Source of the DNA: Rhodospirillaceae bacterium
GTDB lineage: Bacteria > Pseudomonadota > Alphaproteobacteria > Rhodospirillales > Magnetovibrionaceae
Assembly (NCBI GenBank): GCA_029881835.1
Contig: JAOULV010000078.1
Coordinates: 1 to 6,899, forward strand
Direction of reading: 5' to 3'
DNA length: 6,899 nucleotides
In this document: positions 1-6,267 of the stretch, piece by piece
Numbering within the stretch: position 1 is the stretch's first letter
Layout: each line of letters begins with the position of its first letter
Made by a program: the position numbers and the translations under genes
Notes under the pieces: model-generated
Seen by the model: only the letters and a program-made list of their open reading frames with translations
The model's database searches: none
What the model was told of the DNA's origin: nothing

Positions 1-761
1 CCACGCATGGTTTCAAACAGGCTCATCCCTGATGCCAGCAATACCGCCAATGAAATAGGTACGTCCATATTGGTGCGCCGGGCTTTGAGCGCGGTTATGG
101 CAGAACGATAAAACGGCACCCCGGCATAGGCCACCGCCGGAAGGGTTATCAATGCCGATAGCCAGTGCATCAACTCGCGCGTCGCCGGACCCATGCCCTG
201 AAAATATCCCGCCCACACCGAAACCGAAAATAACATTACATTACCGGCGGCAAAACCGGCGACCGCCATGCTGATAAGCAGATTTTTTTCGTAAGCTTTT
301 GTTTCCGCACCTAACACCAATGGATCAAACGGTGCGGCTTTGTATCCCAACTGGCCTATTATGCCCACCAGCTTTTCCACATCAGATTTTTCCGGATGCC
401 ATTTTAAAACCAAGCGACGGGTTGTCATGTTAATGCGCGCGTGGATTACGCCTTCTTGGCGGGTAAGCACGCTTTCTATCAGCCATACACAGGCCGCGCA
501 TTGCATTCCTTCAATCATTAAATGTAATGATGCGGTTCCGTCTTCTTCGGTTTTTACGTAAGAGGAAAAATCAAAAATCGTTTCTTCCGCTTCGGGGCGC
601 ATGGGGCGCACATCGGGGTCAATGCAACGACGCTGATAATAGCTTTCCAAACCCAAACCCTGCACCATGCCATAGGCCGCTTCGCAACCGGCACAACAAA
701 ATTCTTTCCCGCCACTGCTATTGTAAGGGATTGGTAAGCCACAATGAAGACAGTCAGCCAT
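1..761 (-). CDS. ccoI: CcoI/FixI copper-transporting P1B-type ATPase, N-terminal part (3' end beyond window)
   Basis: This is the N-terminal 253 residues of a heavy-metal P-type ATPase of the CcoI/FixI branch, which moves copper across the inner membrane for CuB assembly in cbb3 oxidase. Seen: an N-terminal cysteine-rich metal-binding region (CLHC at residues 4-7 and FCCAGC at 21-26, the ATPase-associated metal-binding pattern of this branch). An HMA-type domain follows with the motif GMQCAAC (C88 and C91) and the WLIE continuation typical of CcoI. Two predicted membrane helices lie at about 161-183 and 199-216, then TNMDVPISLAV at about 230-240, which precedes the third and fourth helices in these ATPases. 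The phosphorylation (DKTGT) and CPC motifs would lie beyond the left edge. I chose the ATG at 761 because GGCAGG lies 7 nt upstream. An in-frame ATG at 776 overlaps the ccoH stop by one base (TAATG) but has no clear Shine-Dalgarno; it would add five residues (MAGTL). ccoS usually follows this gene but is outside the window. Confidence 0.95.
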   Translation of the reverse strand, partial: MADCLHCGLPIPYNSSGGKEFCCAGCEAAYGMVQGLGLESYYQRRCIDPDVRPMRPEAEETIFDFSSYVKTEEDGTASLHLMIEGMQCAACVWLIESVLTRQEGVIHARINMTTRRLVLKWHPEKSDVEKLVGIIGQLGYKAAPFDPLVLGAETKAYEKNLLISMAVAGFAAGNVMLFSVSVWAGYFQGMGPATRELMHWLSALITLPAVAYAGVPFYRSAITALKARRTNMDVPISLAVLLASGMSLFETMR

Positions 762-786
762 TAAGGTACCTGCCATTAAGGAACTT
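757..786. repeat. 15-bp tandem duplication spanning the ccoH stop / ccoI start
   Basis: Two adjacent 15-bp units (757-771 and 772-786) match at 13 of 15 positions, and the first ten bases, gccattaagg, are identical. Read on the minus strand, each copy contains CCTTAATGGC, so each supplies an ATG in the ccoI frame. The upstream copy also contains the ccoH stop codon (TAATG junction). Because 15 is a multiple of three, the ccoI frame stays open through both copies. Confidence 0.7.
769..774 (-). promoter_or_regulatory. Ribosome binding site deciding the ccoI start
   Basis: GGCAGG on the minus strand lies 7 nt upstream of the ATG at 761. Nothing comparable precedes the in-frame ATG at 776. This favours the shorter protein, although coupling to the ccoH stop could also allow initiation at 776. 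Confidence 0.4.
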
Positions 787-1261
787 GGATGCGCCGCCTT
801 AGGCGAAATGTATCGCTACCGCGAACTGCGCTCAAACGCACTTCCCATAATCCGGGTAAAGGCAACTGCAACTGCGTTTGATAAGACCCCAATGGGGTTG
901 GTTGCAAAGCAACGCTATAATCGACATCGTCTTGGGATGGGCGATAAAGGTTGGCCGTAACCGTTAAGCCATCAAGCGGGGCGCCATTGGCATCAATAAA
1001 TTTGATCGATAAATTACCATCGGGGCCATAATTGAAATCAACCTTCCACCCCAAAGCATTTTGCTGACGCTGGGCATCAAGGGTTTGGTTGTAGGCAAGG
1101 CCCTTGTCGTAATGGCCATCGGTGGAAAGCCCGGTCCATGAATTAGTGGCAAAATAAACAAGAATGCCATTTACAATAACAACAATACCCAAGCCGCCAA
1201 CAAACAGCCACGGATACCACCAGCCCGGAGAACGATTACCAGCAGTTGCCATTTTTATCAC
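776..1261 (-). CDS. ccoH: CcoH/FixH cbb3 oxidase assembly protein
   Basis: The product is about 160 residues, a normal length for FixH-family proteins, which are single-span membrane proteins needed for assembly and stability of cbb3 oxidase. Seen: a short cytoplasmic N-terminus with WWYPWLFVGG, one hydrophobic helix at about residues 15-38 and the post-helix region containing GLAYNQTL and GWKVDF, which is typical of the family. A beta-rich periplasmic domain follows to the C-terminus. Two starts are possible: GTG at 1261 (preceded by AGGGA) and ATG at 1252 (preceded by GCGGGTGAT, which resembles the longer anti-16S complement). They differ by only three residues, so I give the longer form and regard the ATG as equally likely. 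The gene starts 14 nt after ccoG ends and its stop overlaps a possible ccoI start, so it sits inside the ccoGHI transcript. Confidence 0.93.
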   Translation of the reverse strand: MIKMATAGNRSPGWWYPWLFVGGLGIVVIVNGILVYFATNSWTGLSTDGHYDKGLAYNQTLDAQRQQNALGWKVDFNYGPDGNLSIKFIDANGAPLDGLTVTANLYRPSQDDVDYSVALQPTPLGSYQTQLQLPLPGLWEVRLSAVRGSDTFRLRRRIQVP

Positions 1262-1275
1262 CCGCTTTTCCCTGT

Positions 1276-2721
1276 TTATTTATCTGGGCCATAGAATACT
1301 GTTTTTTGCTCTATTTCCATACCAGTTTTCAAATTAACCAGCACAAATTTCATATCACTGGATTTATTTTTTAATTCATTCTGCGGCATTCGCACAAAAA
1401 CCCTAAATGTGCCAATGCTGTCAGGGGCAACATTGAGCACAACCTCTTTGGCGCCATTTTCTTCAACCCCGATAATGCTAATAACTGCGCCGCGTGGTTC
1501 GTCCGCCCGCAAGACATAGCTATTATTAATAGATTCCATGTTTAGAATCTTGAAAGTGTAACCGTTGCGAATATCGCCATTGGAAAGCGTAATAAACAGC
1601 GGGGCGCGATCACGCTGGATATTGATCTCGATACGGTTTCTGGTCGCCAGCGAAATAGCCATGACCCCAATCACCGCAATAATGATTCCCATATAAGCAA
1701 TGACCCGGGGGCGGAAAAAGCGTTTTTTAACCGGCTTGCCTTCGGCGCGCGATAGCTGGTTGGAAATGGAATCGTAAGCAATAAGGTTTCCCGGACGCCC
1801 AAGTTTTCCCATTATGGAATTGCAGGCATCAATACAAAGCGCGCAACCGATACAGGTAAACTGCTGACCGAGGCGAATGTCGGTTCCGGTTGGGCAAACA
1901 TTGACGCAAAGGCCACAATCAACGCAATCGCCCATTGTTTTGTCGTCATCTTTGTTTTTTGCTTTGCCCCGTGGTTCGCCACGCCATTCTTCGTAAGTTA
2001 CCAACAAAGAATCTTCGTCAAACATTGACCCTTGGAAACGTGGCCATGGGCACATGTATATACACACCTGTTCGCGCGCCCAACCTGCCAGCAAATATGT
2101 AAAACCGGAAAATAGTGCAACAAAACCATAAAGCGTGCTCGATGCCGTGCCATTTAATAAATTCACCGCGGCAGTTGGCGCATCGACAAAATAAAAAATC
2201 CATGCCCCACCGGTGGCCAAGGCAATAATAATCCATAAAAAATGTTTGGTAATTTTCTTAACCGCTTTTTCCATGCTAAGCGGTGAATTATCCAATTTCA
2301 TCCGTTTGTTACGGTCGCCTTCTATCAGACGCTCGGCCCACAAAAACAAATCTGTCCATACCGTTTGTGGGCAGGTAAAGCCGCACCACACGCGCCCCGC
2401 CAATGTAGTTGCGAGAAAAAGCCCGACCGCGCCCAATATCAAGATTCCGGTCAGGTAATAAACTTCTTGCGCCCAAATCTCGATATCAAAAAAATATCCT
2501 CTTCTGCCCGCCATATCGAGCAACACCGCCTGATCGGGCGCGCTGGCACCACGGTCCCACCTGACCCACGGAACAATGTAATAAAGGCCCAACAGTGTAC
2601 CCAGCACCGCCCATTTAAGCCGACGAAAGGTCCCTGCAATGCGTTGCGGGTAAACCTTTAGGTGCTTGGAATAAAGCGAGGCATTTACTTGTTGTTTTTT
2701 GTTATCTGGTTCGCCGTTCAT
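1276..2721 (-). CDS. ccoG: CcoG/FixG/RdxA membrane iron-sulfur protein, cbb3 oxidase biogenesis
   Basis: 481 residues, the full length of the family. CcoG is a membrane polyferredoxin-like protein; characterised homologues reduce Cu(II) to Cu(I) for delivery to the CuB site of cbb3 oxidase. Seen: hydrophobic segments at about 36-53, 86-108, 160-178, 196-214 and 339-358. Two membrane-proximal CxxxC motifs are present, WCGFTCPQ (C113 and C117) and VCIYMCPWPR (C220 and C224). Two [4Fe-4S] motifs follow: C266, C269, C272, C276 (CVDCGLCVNVCP) and C290, C293, C296, C300 (CIGCALCIDAC). The C-terminal region after about residue 360 is a beta-rich FixG-type Ig-like domain. The start ATG at 2721 has a modest AGG 8 nt upstream. 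The gene follows ccoP after a 79-nt gap with a hairpin and precedes ccoH by 14 nt. All expected cysteines are present. Confidence 0.97.
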   Translation of the reverse strand: MNGEPDNKKQQVNASLYSKHLKVYPQRIAGTFRRLKWAVLGTLLGLYYIVPWVRWDRGASAPDQAVLLDMAGRRGYFFDIEIWAQEVYYLTGILILGAVGLFLATTLAGRVWCGFTCPQTVWTDLFLWAERLIEGDRNKRMKLDNSPLSMEKAVKKITKHFLWIIIALATGGAWIFYFVDAPTAAVNLLNGTASSTLYGFVALFSGFTYLLAGWAREQVCIYMCPWPRFQGSMFDEDSLLVTYEEWRGEPRGKAKNKDDDKTMGDCVDCGLCVNVCPTGTDIRLGQQFTCIGCALCIDACNSIMGKLGRPGNLIAYDSISNQLSRAEGKPVKKRFFRPRVIAYMGIIIAVIGVMAISLATRNRIEINIQRDRAPLFITLSNGDIRNGYTFKILNMESINNSYVLRADEPRGAVISIIGVEENGAKEVVLNVAPDSIGTFRVFVRMPQNELKNKSSDMKFVLVNLKTGMEIEQKTVFYGPDK

Positions 2722-2732
2722 TTGTTTTGCCT

Positions 2733-2774
2733 AAAACAAGGGGCGGCACCGCAAATATTACGATCACCGCCCCC
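2733..2774 (-). terminator. Possible attenuator or mRNA-processing hairpin between ccoP and ccoG
   Basis: On the minus strand, GGGGCGG (2773-2767) can pair with CCGCCCC (2746-2740), a seven-pair all-G/C stem with a 20-nt loop. TTGTTTT (2739-2733) follows directly. The long loop and interrupted T-run make this a weak intrinsic terminator at best. It lies between the oxidase structural genes and the assembly genes, where partial termination or 3'-end stabilisation of the ccoNOQP message would be plausible. The role is inferred. Confidence 0.35.
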
Positions 2775-2800
2775 AATATAAATCTGCAACAAGGTCTGCG

Positions 2801-3667
2801 TTACTGCCCGCCACCTAGCGAATGAACATAAACGCTGACTTGTTTAATCGAAACATCATCCAAACGATCAACCCAAGCAGGCATGACGCCGTGTTTTGGG
2901 GTGCTAATTTGCGAAACTATGTTTTGTTTGGTTTTGCCATAAAGCCAAATGCCGTCGCTCAGGCGCGGAGCACCCATGCTTGGCACACCTTCGCCATTTT
3001 CACCGTGACAGCTTGCACATTCGGTGGCAAATATTTCTGCCCCGCGACCAGCGGATGCATTGTCGCTTGCGCCACCCGATAAGGACAGCACGTATTCTGC
3101 AACATCTGATACTTGTTCTTTGCCGAGCATGCCTTCATCAGCAAAATTAGGCATTTCACCCAAGCGAGTATCATTATGGGTAGAGCGGATACCATAATTT
3201 ACAGTGGTGTAAATATCACCAACCGCGCCGCCCCAAATCCAATCATCATCGGCAAGAACCGGATAAGAACCAATGCCCGAACCGGACGCGCCATGACACG
3301 GCGCACAGTTTTCGGCAAAAATGGCCCGCCCGCCCGCCATGGCATAATTCAAAAGCTCTGAATCTTTTGAAATATCCTCAATCGGAAGGGCGGCAAATTT
3401 ATCTGTCCAGACGGTGCGCGATTTATCACGCGCCTCAAGTTCGCTAGCCAATTCACCCCTAGACGAATAACCAATCACGCCTTTTGTGTAATCGCTTAGC
3501 GTTGGCCATGCGGGATAAACTACCCAATAGCCAATCGACCATATAATGGAAACATAAAAGGTATAAAGCCACCAGCGCGGCAAAGGCGTATTTAGTTCTT
3601 TAATGCCATCCCATTCGTGTCCGGTTGTATCACGGCCACTAACGGCATCTTTTTCAATTTCCGCCAT
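2801..3667 (-). CDS. ccoP: CcoP/FixP di-haem cytochrome c subunit of cbb3 oxidase
   Basis: 288 residues, the usual size for CcoP, the di-haem c-type subunit that passes electrons toward CcoO/CcoN on the periplasmic side. Seen: an N-terminal cytoplasmic stretch with HEWDGIKELNTPLPRWW, a motif highly typical of CcoP. One membrane helix lies at about 33-52, ending in VVYPAWP. Two c-type haem sites follow: CAPCH (121-125) with likely axial ligand Met172 in GEMPNFA, and CASCH (217-221) with likely ligand Met262 in HGVMPAW. The start ATG at 3667 has a strong GGAGGG 7 nt upstream. That site lies inside the end of ccoQ, and the two genes overlap by 14 nt, which suggests coupled translation. Nothing is missing or truncated. 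Confidence 0.97.
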   Translation of the reverse strand: MAEIEKDAVSGRDTTGHEWDGIKELNTPLPRWWLYTFYVSIIWSIGYWVVYPAWPTLSDYTKGVIGYSSRGELASELEARDKSRTVWTDKFAALPIEDISKDSELLNYAMAGGRAIFAENCAPCHGASGSGIGSYPVLADDDWIWGGAVGDIYTTVNYGIRSTHNDTRLGEMPNFADEGMLGKEQVSDVAEYVLSLSGGASDNASAGRGAEIFATECASCHGENGEGVPSMGAPRLSDGIWLYGKTKQNIVSQISTPKHGVMPAWVDRLDDVSIKQVSVYVHSLGGGQ

Positions 3668-3833
3668 GGCTTATCCCTCCGTTTTTGTCATCCTTAAAAA
3701 TAATTTTTGCATCTTCTTCGAAGCGTTCTTTGTTTTTTGGACGGAAAGCCCAAAACACAATAAAAGCAAAAAGAAGCATCAGCCACACTACCCAGCTCGA
3801 TCTGGCCATATCTGAAATTGCTGTAATATCCAT
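3654..3833 (-). CDS. ccoQ: CcoQ/FixQ small membrane subunit of cbb3 oxidase
   Basis: A 59-residue protein beginning MDITAISDMARSSW. It has one membrane helix at about residues 14-30 (rich in V, W, L and F, ending FWAFRP) followed by a charged tail (KNKERFEEDAKIIF), the standard layout of CcoQ/FixQ. CcoQ stabilises the interaction of CcoP with the CcoNO core, or the complex as a whole, in characterised species. The start ATG at 3833 is supported by AGGGGGT 7 nt upstream. The stop TGA at 3656-3654 lies inside ccoP. Position between ccoO and ccoP, size and topology identify it; the primary sequence of this family is poorly conserved. Confidence 0.9.
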   Translation of the reverse strand: MDITAISDMARSSWVVWLMLLFAFIVFWAFRPKNKERFEEDAKIIFKDDKNGGISHGGN

Positions 3834-3840
3834 TTCAAAT

Positions 3841-3847
3841 ACCCCCT
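3841..3847 (-). promoter_or_regulatory. ccoQ ribosome binding site overlapping the ccoO stop codon
   Basis: AGGGGGT on the minus strand begins within the TAG stop of ccoO (3848-3846) and ends 7 nt before the ccoQ ATG. Ribosomes terminating on ccoO would sit on this site, consistent with coupled translation. Confidence 0.6.
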
Positions 3848-4571
3848 ATCGCTCAATTGACTTGGCATCAACGCTGGAAAAATCAACCAACGTGCCAAGC
3901 ATTTGCAGGTAGGCAACCAAGGCATCCATTTCGGTTAGCTGATCTGGATTGCCGTCAAAATCACCCAAAGGAACATTGGGATAGCGGTTTTTAAGGCCTT
4001 CAACATCACCGTCACCATTTTCGCCGGTGGCTTGGGTTTTTAAATCTGCTAAAGCGTTGGCAATTTGATCGTCGCTGTAAGGCACGCCAACGGCACGCAG
4101 TGTTTTTAGGTGTTCGCCAGCATCATCAAAATTAAGCGGGGTTGTCGCCATAAACGGATACCCCGGCATGATTGATTCCGGCACCACGGCACGCGGGTCT
4201 ATCAGGTGTTCGGTATGCCATTCGTTGGAATATTTTCCACCGACACGGGCCAGATCGGGACCGGTACGTTTTGATCCCCACTGGAAAGGATGGTCATACA
4301 TACTTTCCGCCGCCAATGAATAATGTCCATAGCGTTCTGCTTCGTCGCGGAATGGACGGATCATCTGACTGTGGCACAGATAGCAACCTTCGCGGATGTA
4401 AATGTTACGCCCAGCCTGTTCTAGCGGGGTATAGGGGCGCATTCCGTCAACCTTTTCTATGGTGTTTTCAATTGTATAAAGCGGCACAATTTGCACCAAC
4501 CCACCAATGGATACGGTAACCAAAATAGCAATGGAGAGAAGGATTACGTTGCGTTCGAGAAGTGATTGCAT
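3846..4571 (-). CDS. ccoO: CcoO/FixO mono-haem cytochrome c subunit of cbb3 oxidase
   Basis: 241 residues, a full-length CcoO, the membrane-anchored mono-haem cytochrome c that gives electrons to the CcoN haem b. Seen: an N-terminal membrane anchor at about residues 9-31, then the family signature YIREGCYLCHSQMIRPF with the c-type haem motif C63-H67. The conserved stretch RYGHYS, then FQWGSKRTGPDLARVGGKYS, leads to Met135 in SIMPGYP, the expected axial haem ligand. The C-terminal part ends with the conserved MDALVAYLQMLGT. The start ATG at 4571 is preceded by an AGGAAGGG-type purine-rich site about 10 nt upstream. The gene begins 18 nt after the ccoN stop and its own stop overlaps the ccoQ ribosome binding site. 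No anomalies. Confidence 0.98.
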   Translation of the reverse strand: MQSLLERNVILLSIAILVTVSIGGLVQIVPLYTIENTIEKVDGMRPYTPLEQAGRNIYIREGCYLCHSQMIRPFRDEAERYGHYSLAAESMYDHPFQWGSKRTGPDLARVGGKYSNEWHTEHLIDPRAVVPESIMPGYPFMATTPLNFDDAGEHLKTLRAVGVPYSDDQIANALADLKTQATGENGDGDVEGLKNRYPNVPLGDFDGNPDQLTEMDALVAYLQMLGTLVDFSSVDAKSIER

Positions 4572-4589
4572 TGTTCTATTTCCCTTCCT

Positions 4590-6044
4590 TTAATTGCCAG
4601 CACTGGACGCAGATGGCGCCAGCGCAATTGGTGCTTCATTGCGGGTTTTGCCCTTGGCGGTCATCCACAGGTTATAAACCATGATCAATGCACCGATTAG
4701 GAACAAAACGCCGCCCAAGGCACGGATTACATAATATGGGTGCATGGCTTCAACCGTTTCGATAAACGAATACTGCAAGAATCCAAGCGTGTCATAGGTG
4801 CGCCACATCAGGCCCTGCATAATGCCGGAAATCCACATGGCAGTTATGTAAAGCACGATGCCTAAGGTCGCGAACCAGAAGTGCAGGTTCACCAAACGCA
4901 GCGAATAAAGCCGTTCGCGATTCCACAATTTCGGCACTAGGAAGTAAAGCGCGCCAAAGCTAACAAGCGCGTTCCAGCCAAGCGCACCGGAATGAACGTG
5001 ACCGATGGTCCAATCGGTATAATGGCTGAGCGAGTTAACCACCTTGATAGACATTAGCGGCCCTTCAAACGTGCTCATACCGTAAAAACCGACAGAGGTA
5101 ACAAGGAAACGCAAGACCGGATCGGTGCGTAATTTATCCCATGCGCCAGACAGCGTCATGATACCGTTGATCATGCCGCCCCACGATGGCATCCACAACA
5201 TGATCGAGAATGTCATGCCAAGGGTCTGGGCCCAATCGGGCAATGCGGTGTAATGCAAATGGTGCGGGCCGGCCCAAATATAAAGGAACGTAATCGCCCA
5301 AAAATGAATCACCGACAAACGATAAGAATAAACCGGGCGTTCGGCCTGTTTGGGAATGTAATAATACATCATACCCAAAAAACCGGCGGTCAGGAAAAAC
5401 CCAACCGCATTATGACCATACCACCACTGGGTCATGGCATCGCGCACGCCTGCCCAGGCAATATAGCTTTTGGCGCCAAACCACGAAACCGGAAGCGCCA
5501 CGTTATTGCCCAAATGCAGCATGGCAACGGTAATTATAAATGCAAGGAAGAACCAGTTGGCCACATATATATGTGATTCTTTTCTGGTAATCAGCGTTCC
5601 GGCAAACACAACCAGATACATAACCCAAATAACCGTAAGCCACAGGTCAACATACCATTCAGGTTCGGCGTATTCTTTGCCCTGGGTAACGCCAAGCACA
5701 TAACCCAATGCCGCCATGACAATAAATATTTGGTATCCCCAAAAAACCATGTTGGCCAAGGCTGGCCCACCAAACAACGTAACCCGGCTGGTGCGCTGAA
5801 CAATATAAAGGGAAGAGCCAATAAGAATATTTCCGCCGAAGGCAAAAATAACCGCCGATGTATGGACCGGGCGCAAACGGCCAAAACTGGTCCATTCTAG
5901 ATCAAGGTTAAGGACCGGATAGGCTAGCTGAAAAGCTATCACTACGCCGACCAGAAAGCCGACAATGCCCCAGAACGCTGCGGCAATGACGAATTTTTTC
6001 ACTACATCCTCGTTATAGGATGGTGAGGCAATGGCTTGATTCAT
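4590..6044 (-). CDS. ccoN: CcoN/FixN catalytic subunit I of cbb3-type cytochrome c oxidase
   Basis: 484 residues and about 12 membrane helices, as expected for the haem-copper oxidase subunit I of the cbb3 (C) class, which reduces O2 to water and pumps protons. Seen: His61 in RPVHTS and His351 as low-spin haem b ligands; His349 as the haem b3 ligand (GHVHSG); His211 (WYGHNAVGF) and His261-His262 (AGPHHLHY) as CuB ligands. Tyr255 sits in helix VII, six residues before His261, where the cross-linked active-site tyrosine of C-type oxidases lies. Glu327 in STFEGP is the conserved glutamate near haem b3. The start ATG at 6044 has GAGGGAGA 6 nt upstream. It is the first gene of the operon, 145 nt downstream of the nearest FNR-type box, so induction by low oxygen is expected. 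All ligands are intact, so the enzyme should be functional. Confidence 0.99.
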   Translation of the reverse strand: MNQAIASPSYNEDVVKKFVIAAAFWGIVGFLVGVVIAFQLAYPVLNLDLEWTSFGRLRPVHTSAVIFAFGGNILIGSSLYIVQRTSRVTLFGGPALANMVFWGYQIFIVMAALGYVLGVTQGKEYAEPEWYVDLWLTVIWVMYLVVFAGTLITRKESHIYVANWFFLAFIITVAMLHLGNNVALPVSWFGAKSYIAWAGVRDAMTQWWYGHNAVGFFLTAGFLGMMYYYIPKQAERPVYSYRLSVIHFWAITFLYIWAGPHHLHYTALPDWAQTLGMTFSIMLWMPSWGGMINGIMTLSGAWDKLRTDPVLRFLVTSVGFYGMSTFEGPLMSIKVVNSLSHYTDWTIGHVHSGALGWNALVSFGALYFLVPKLWNRERLYSLRLVNLHFWFATLGIVLYITAMWISGIMQGLMWRTYDTLGFLQYSFIETVEAMHPYYVIRALGGVLFLIGALIMVYNLWMTAKGKTRNEAPIALAPSASSAGN

Positions 6045-6156
6045 AAATAGTCTCCCTCGGCAAACAAACTGGCCCTTAAAATATTGGGTCTTTGATGCTT
6101 ATAATACACGGTTATTTAAGTTCTGGGGATTTGTATAACAAACATTAGAAAAATAT

Positions 6157-6183
6157 AATATACTTAGTTTGACTGTCTTTTTA
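6157..6183 (-). promoter_or_regulatory. Candidate ccoN promoter -10 elements
   Basis: Two possible -10 hexamers for ccoN can be read on the minus strand. TAAAAA (6183-6178) lies 22 nt downstream of the perfect box at 6206-6219, the class II activator geometry in which the box replaces the -35 element near -41.5. TATATT (6162-6157) is closer to consensus and would put the same box near -62, close to class I geometry, and the second box near -45. The sequence cannot decide between them. Either implies a 5' leader of roughly 100-130 nt. Confidence 0.35.
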
Positions 6184-6188
6184 GTCTA

Positions 6189-6202
6189 TTGATGTCCATG
6201 AA
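6189..6202. promoter_or_regulatory. Second FNR/FixK-type box, one mismatch
   Basis: TTGAT-GTCC-ATGAA matches TTGAT-N4-ATCAA at nine of ten fixed positions; the only departure is G for C in the right arm. Its centre is 17 bp from the centre of the perfect box, on the ccoN side. In this A/T-rich region a chance match is possible. Confidence 0.5.
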
Positions 6203-6205
6203 GGT

Positions 6206-6219
6206 TTGATTTTTATCAA
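6206..6219. promoter_or_regulatory. Perfect FNR/Anr/FixK binding box
   Basis: TTGAT-TTTT-ATCAA is an exact match to the palindromic consensus of FNR/Anr/FixK regulators. It lies in the divergent region between ccoN and the TauE/SafE gene. Control of ccoNOQP by FNR or FixK proteins under low oxygen is well established in proteobacteria. The box is symmetric, so it could also act on the plus-strand gene, whose start lies 48 nt to its right. Confidence 0.85.
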
Positions 6220-6256
6220 GCCTCTATCTATTTGATTTGTAAGAAAATATCACAAA

Positions 6257-6262
6257 GCGGGG
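6257..6262 (+). promoter_or_regulatory. Ribosome binding site for the GTG start of the TauE/SafE gene
   Basis: GCGGGG lies 5 nt before the GTG at 6268. It is the only G-rich purine stretch upstream in this frame and is the main reason for choosing that start over TTG at 6232 or 6283 or GTG at 6286. Confidence 0.45.
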
Positions 6263-6267
6263 TACTA

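Noticed and set aside
1..761. Truncated ccoI as a possible pseudogene
   Set aside because: The frame is open to the window edge with all expected N-terminal motifs; the missing part is due to the window boundary, not a visible mutation.
4172..4519. 115-codon open frame on the plus strand within ccoO
   Set aside because: It is antisense to the well-conserved haem-binding part of ccoO and its translation shows no family features; a coding shadow.
5253..5576. 107-codon open frame on the plus strand within ccoN
   Set aside because: It is antisense to conserved CcoN helices including the CuB ligands; the open frame is a by-product of that codon usage.
6092..6105. FNR-like sequence TTGAT-GCTT-ATAAT close to ccoN
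   Set aside because: The right arm has two mismatches, and the site lies downstream of the likely transcription starts, so activation from it is unlikely.
6232..6245. Third FNR-like half-site (TTGAT-TTGT-AAGAA)
   Set aside because: Only one arm matches well; the other arm has two mismatches, and such half-sites are common in A/T-rich DNA.
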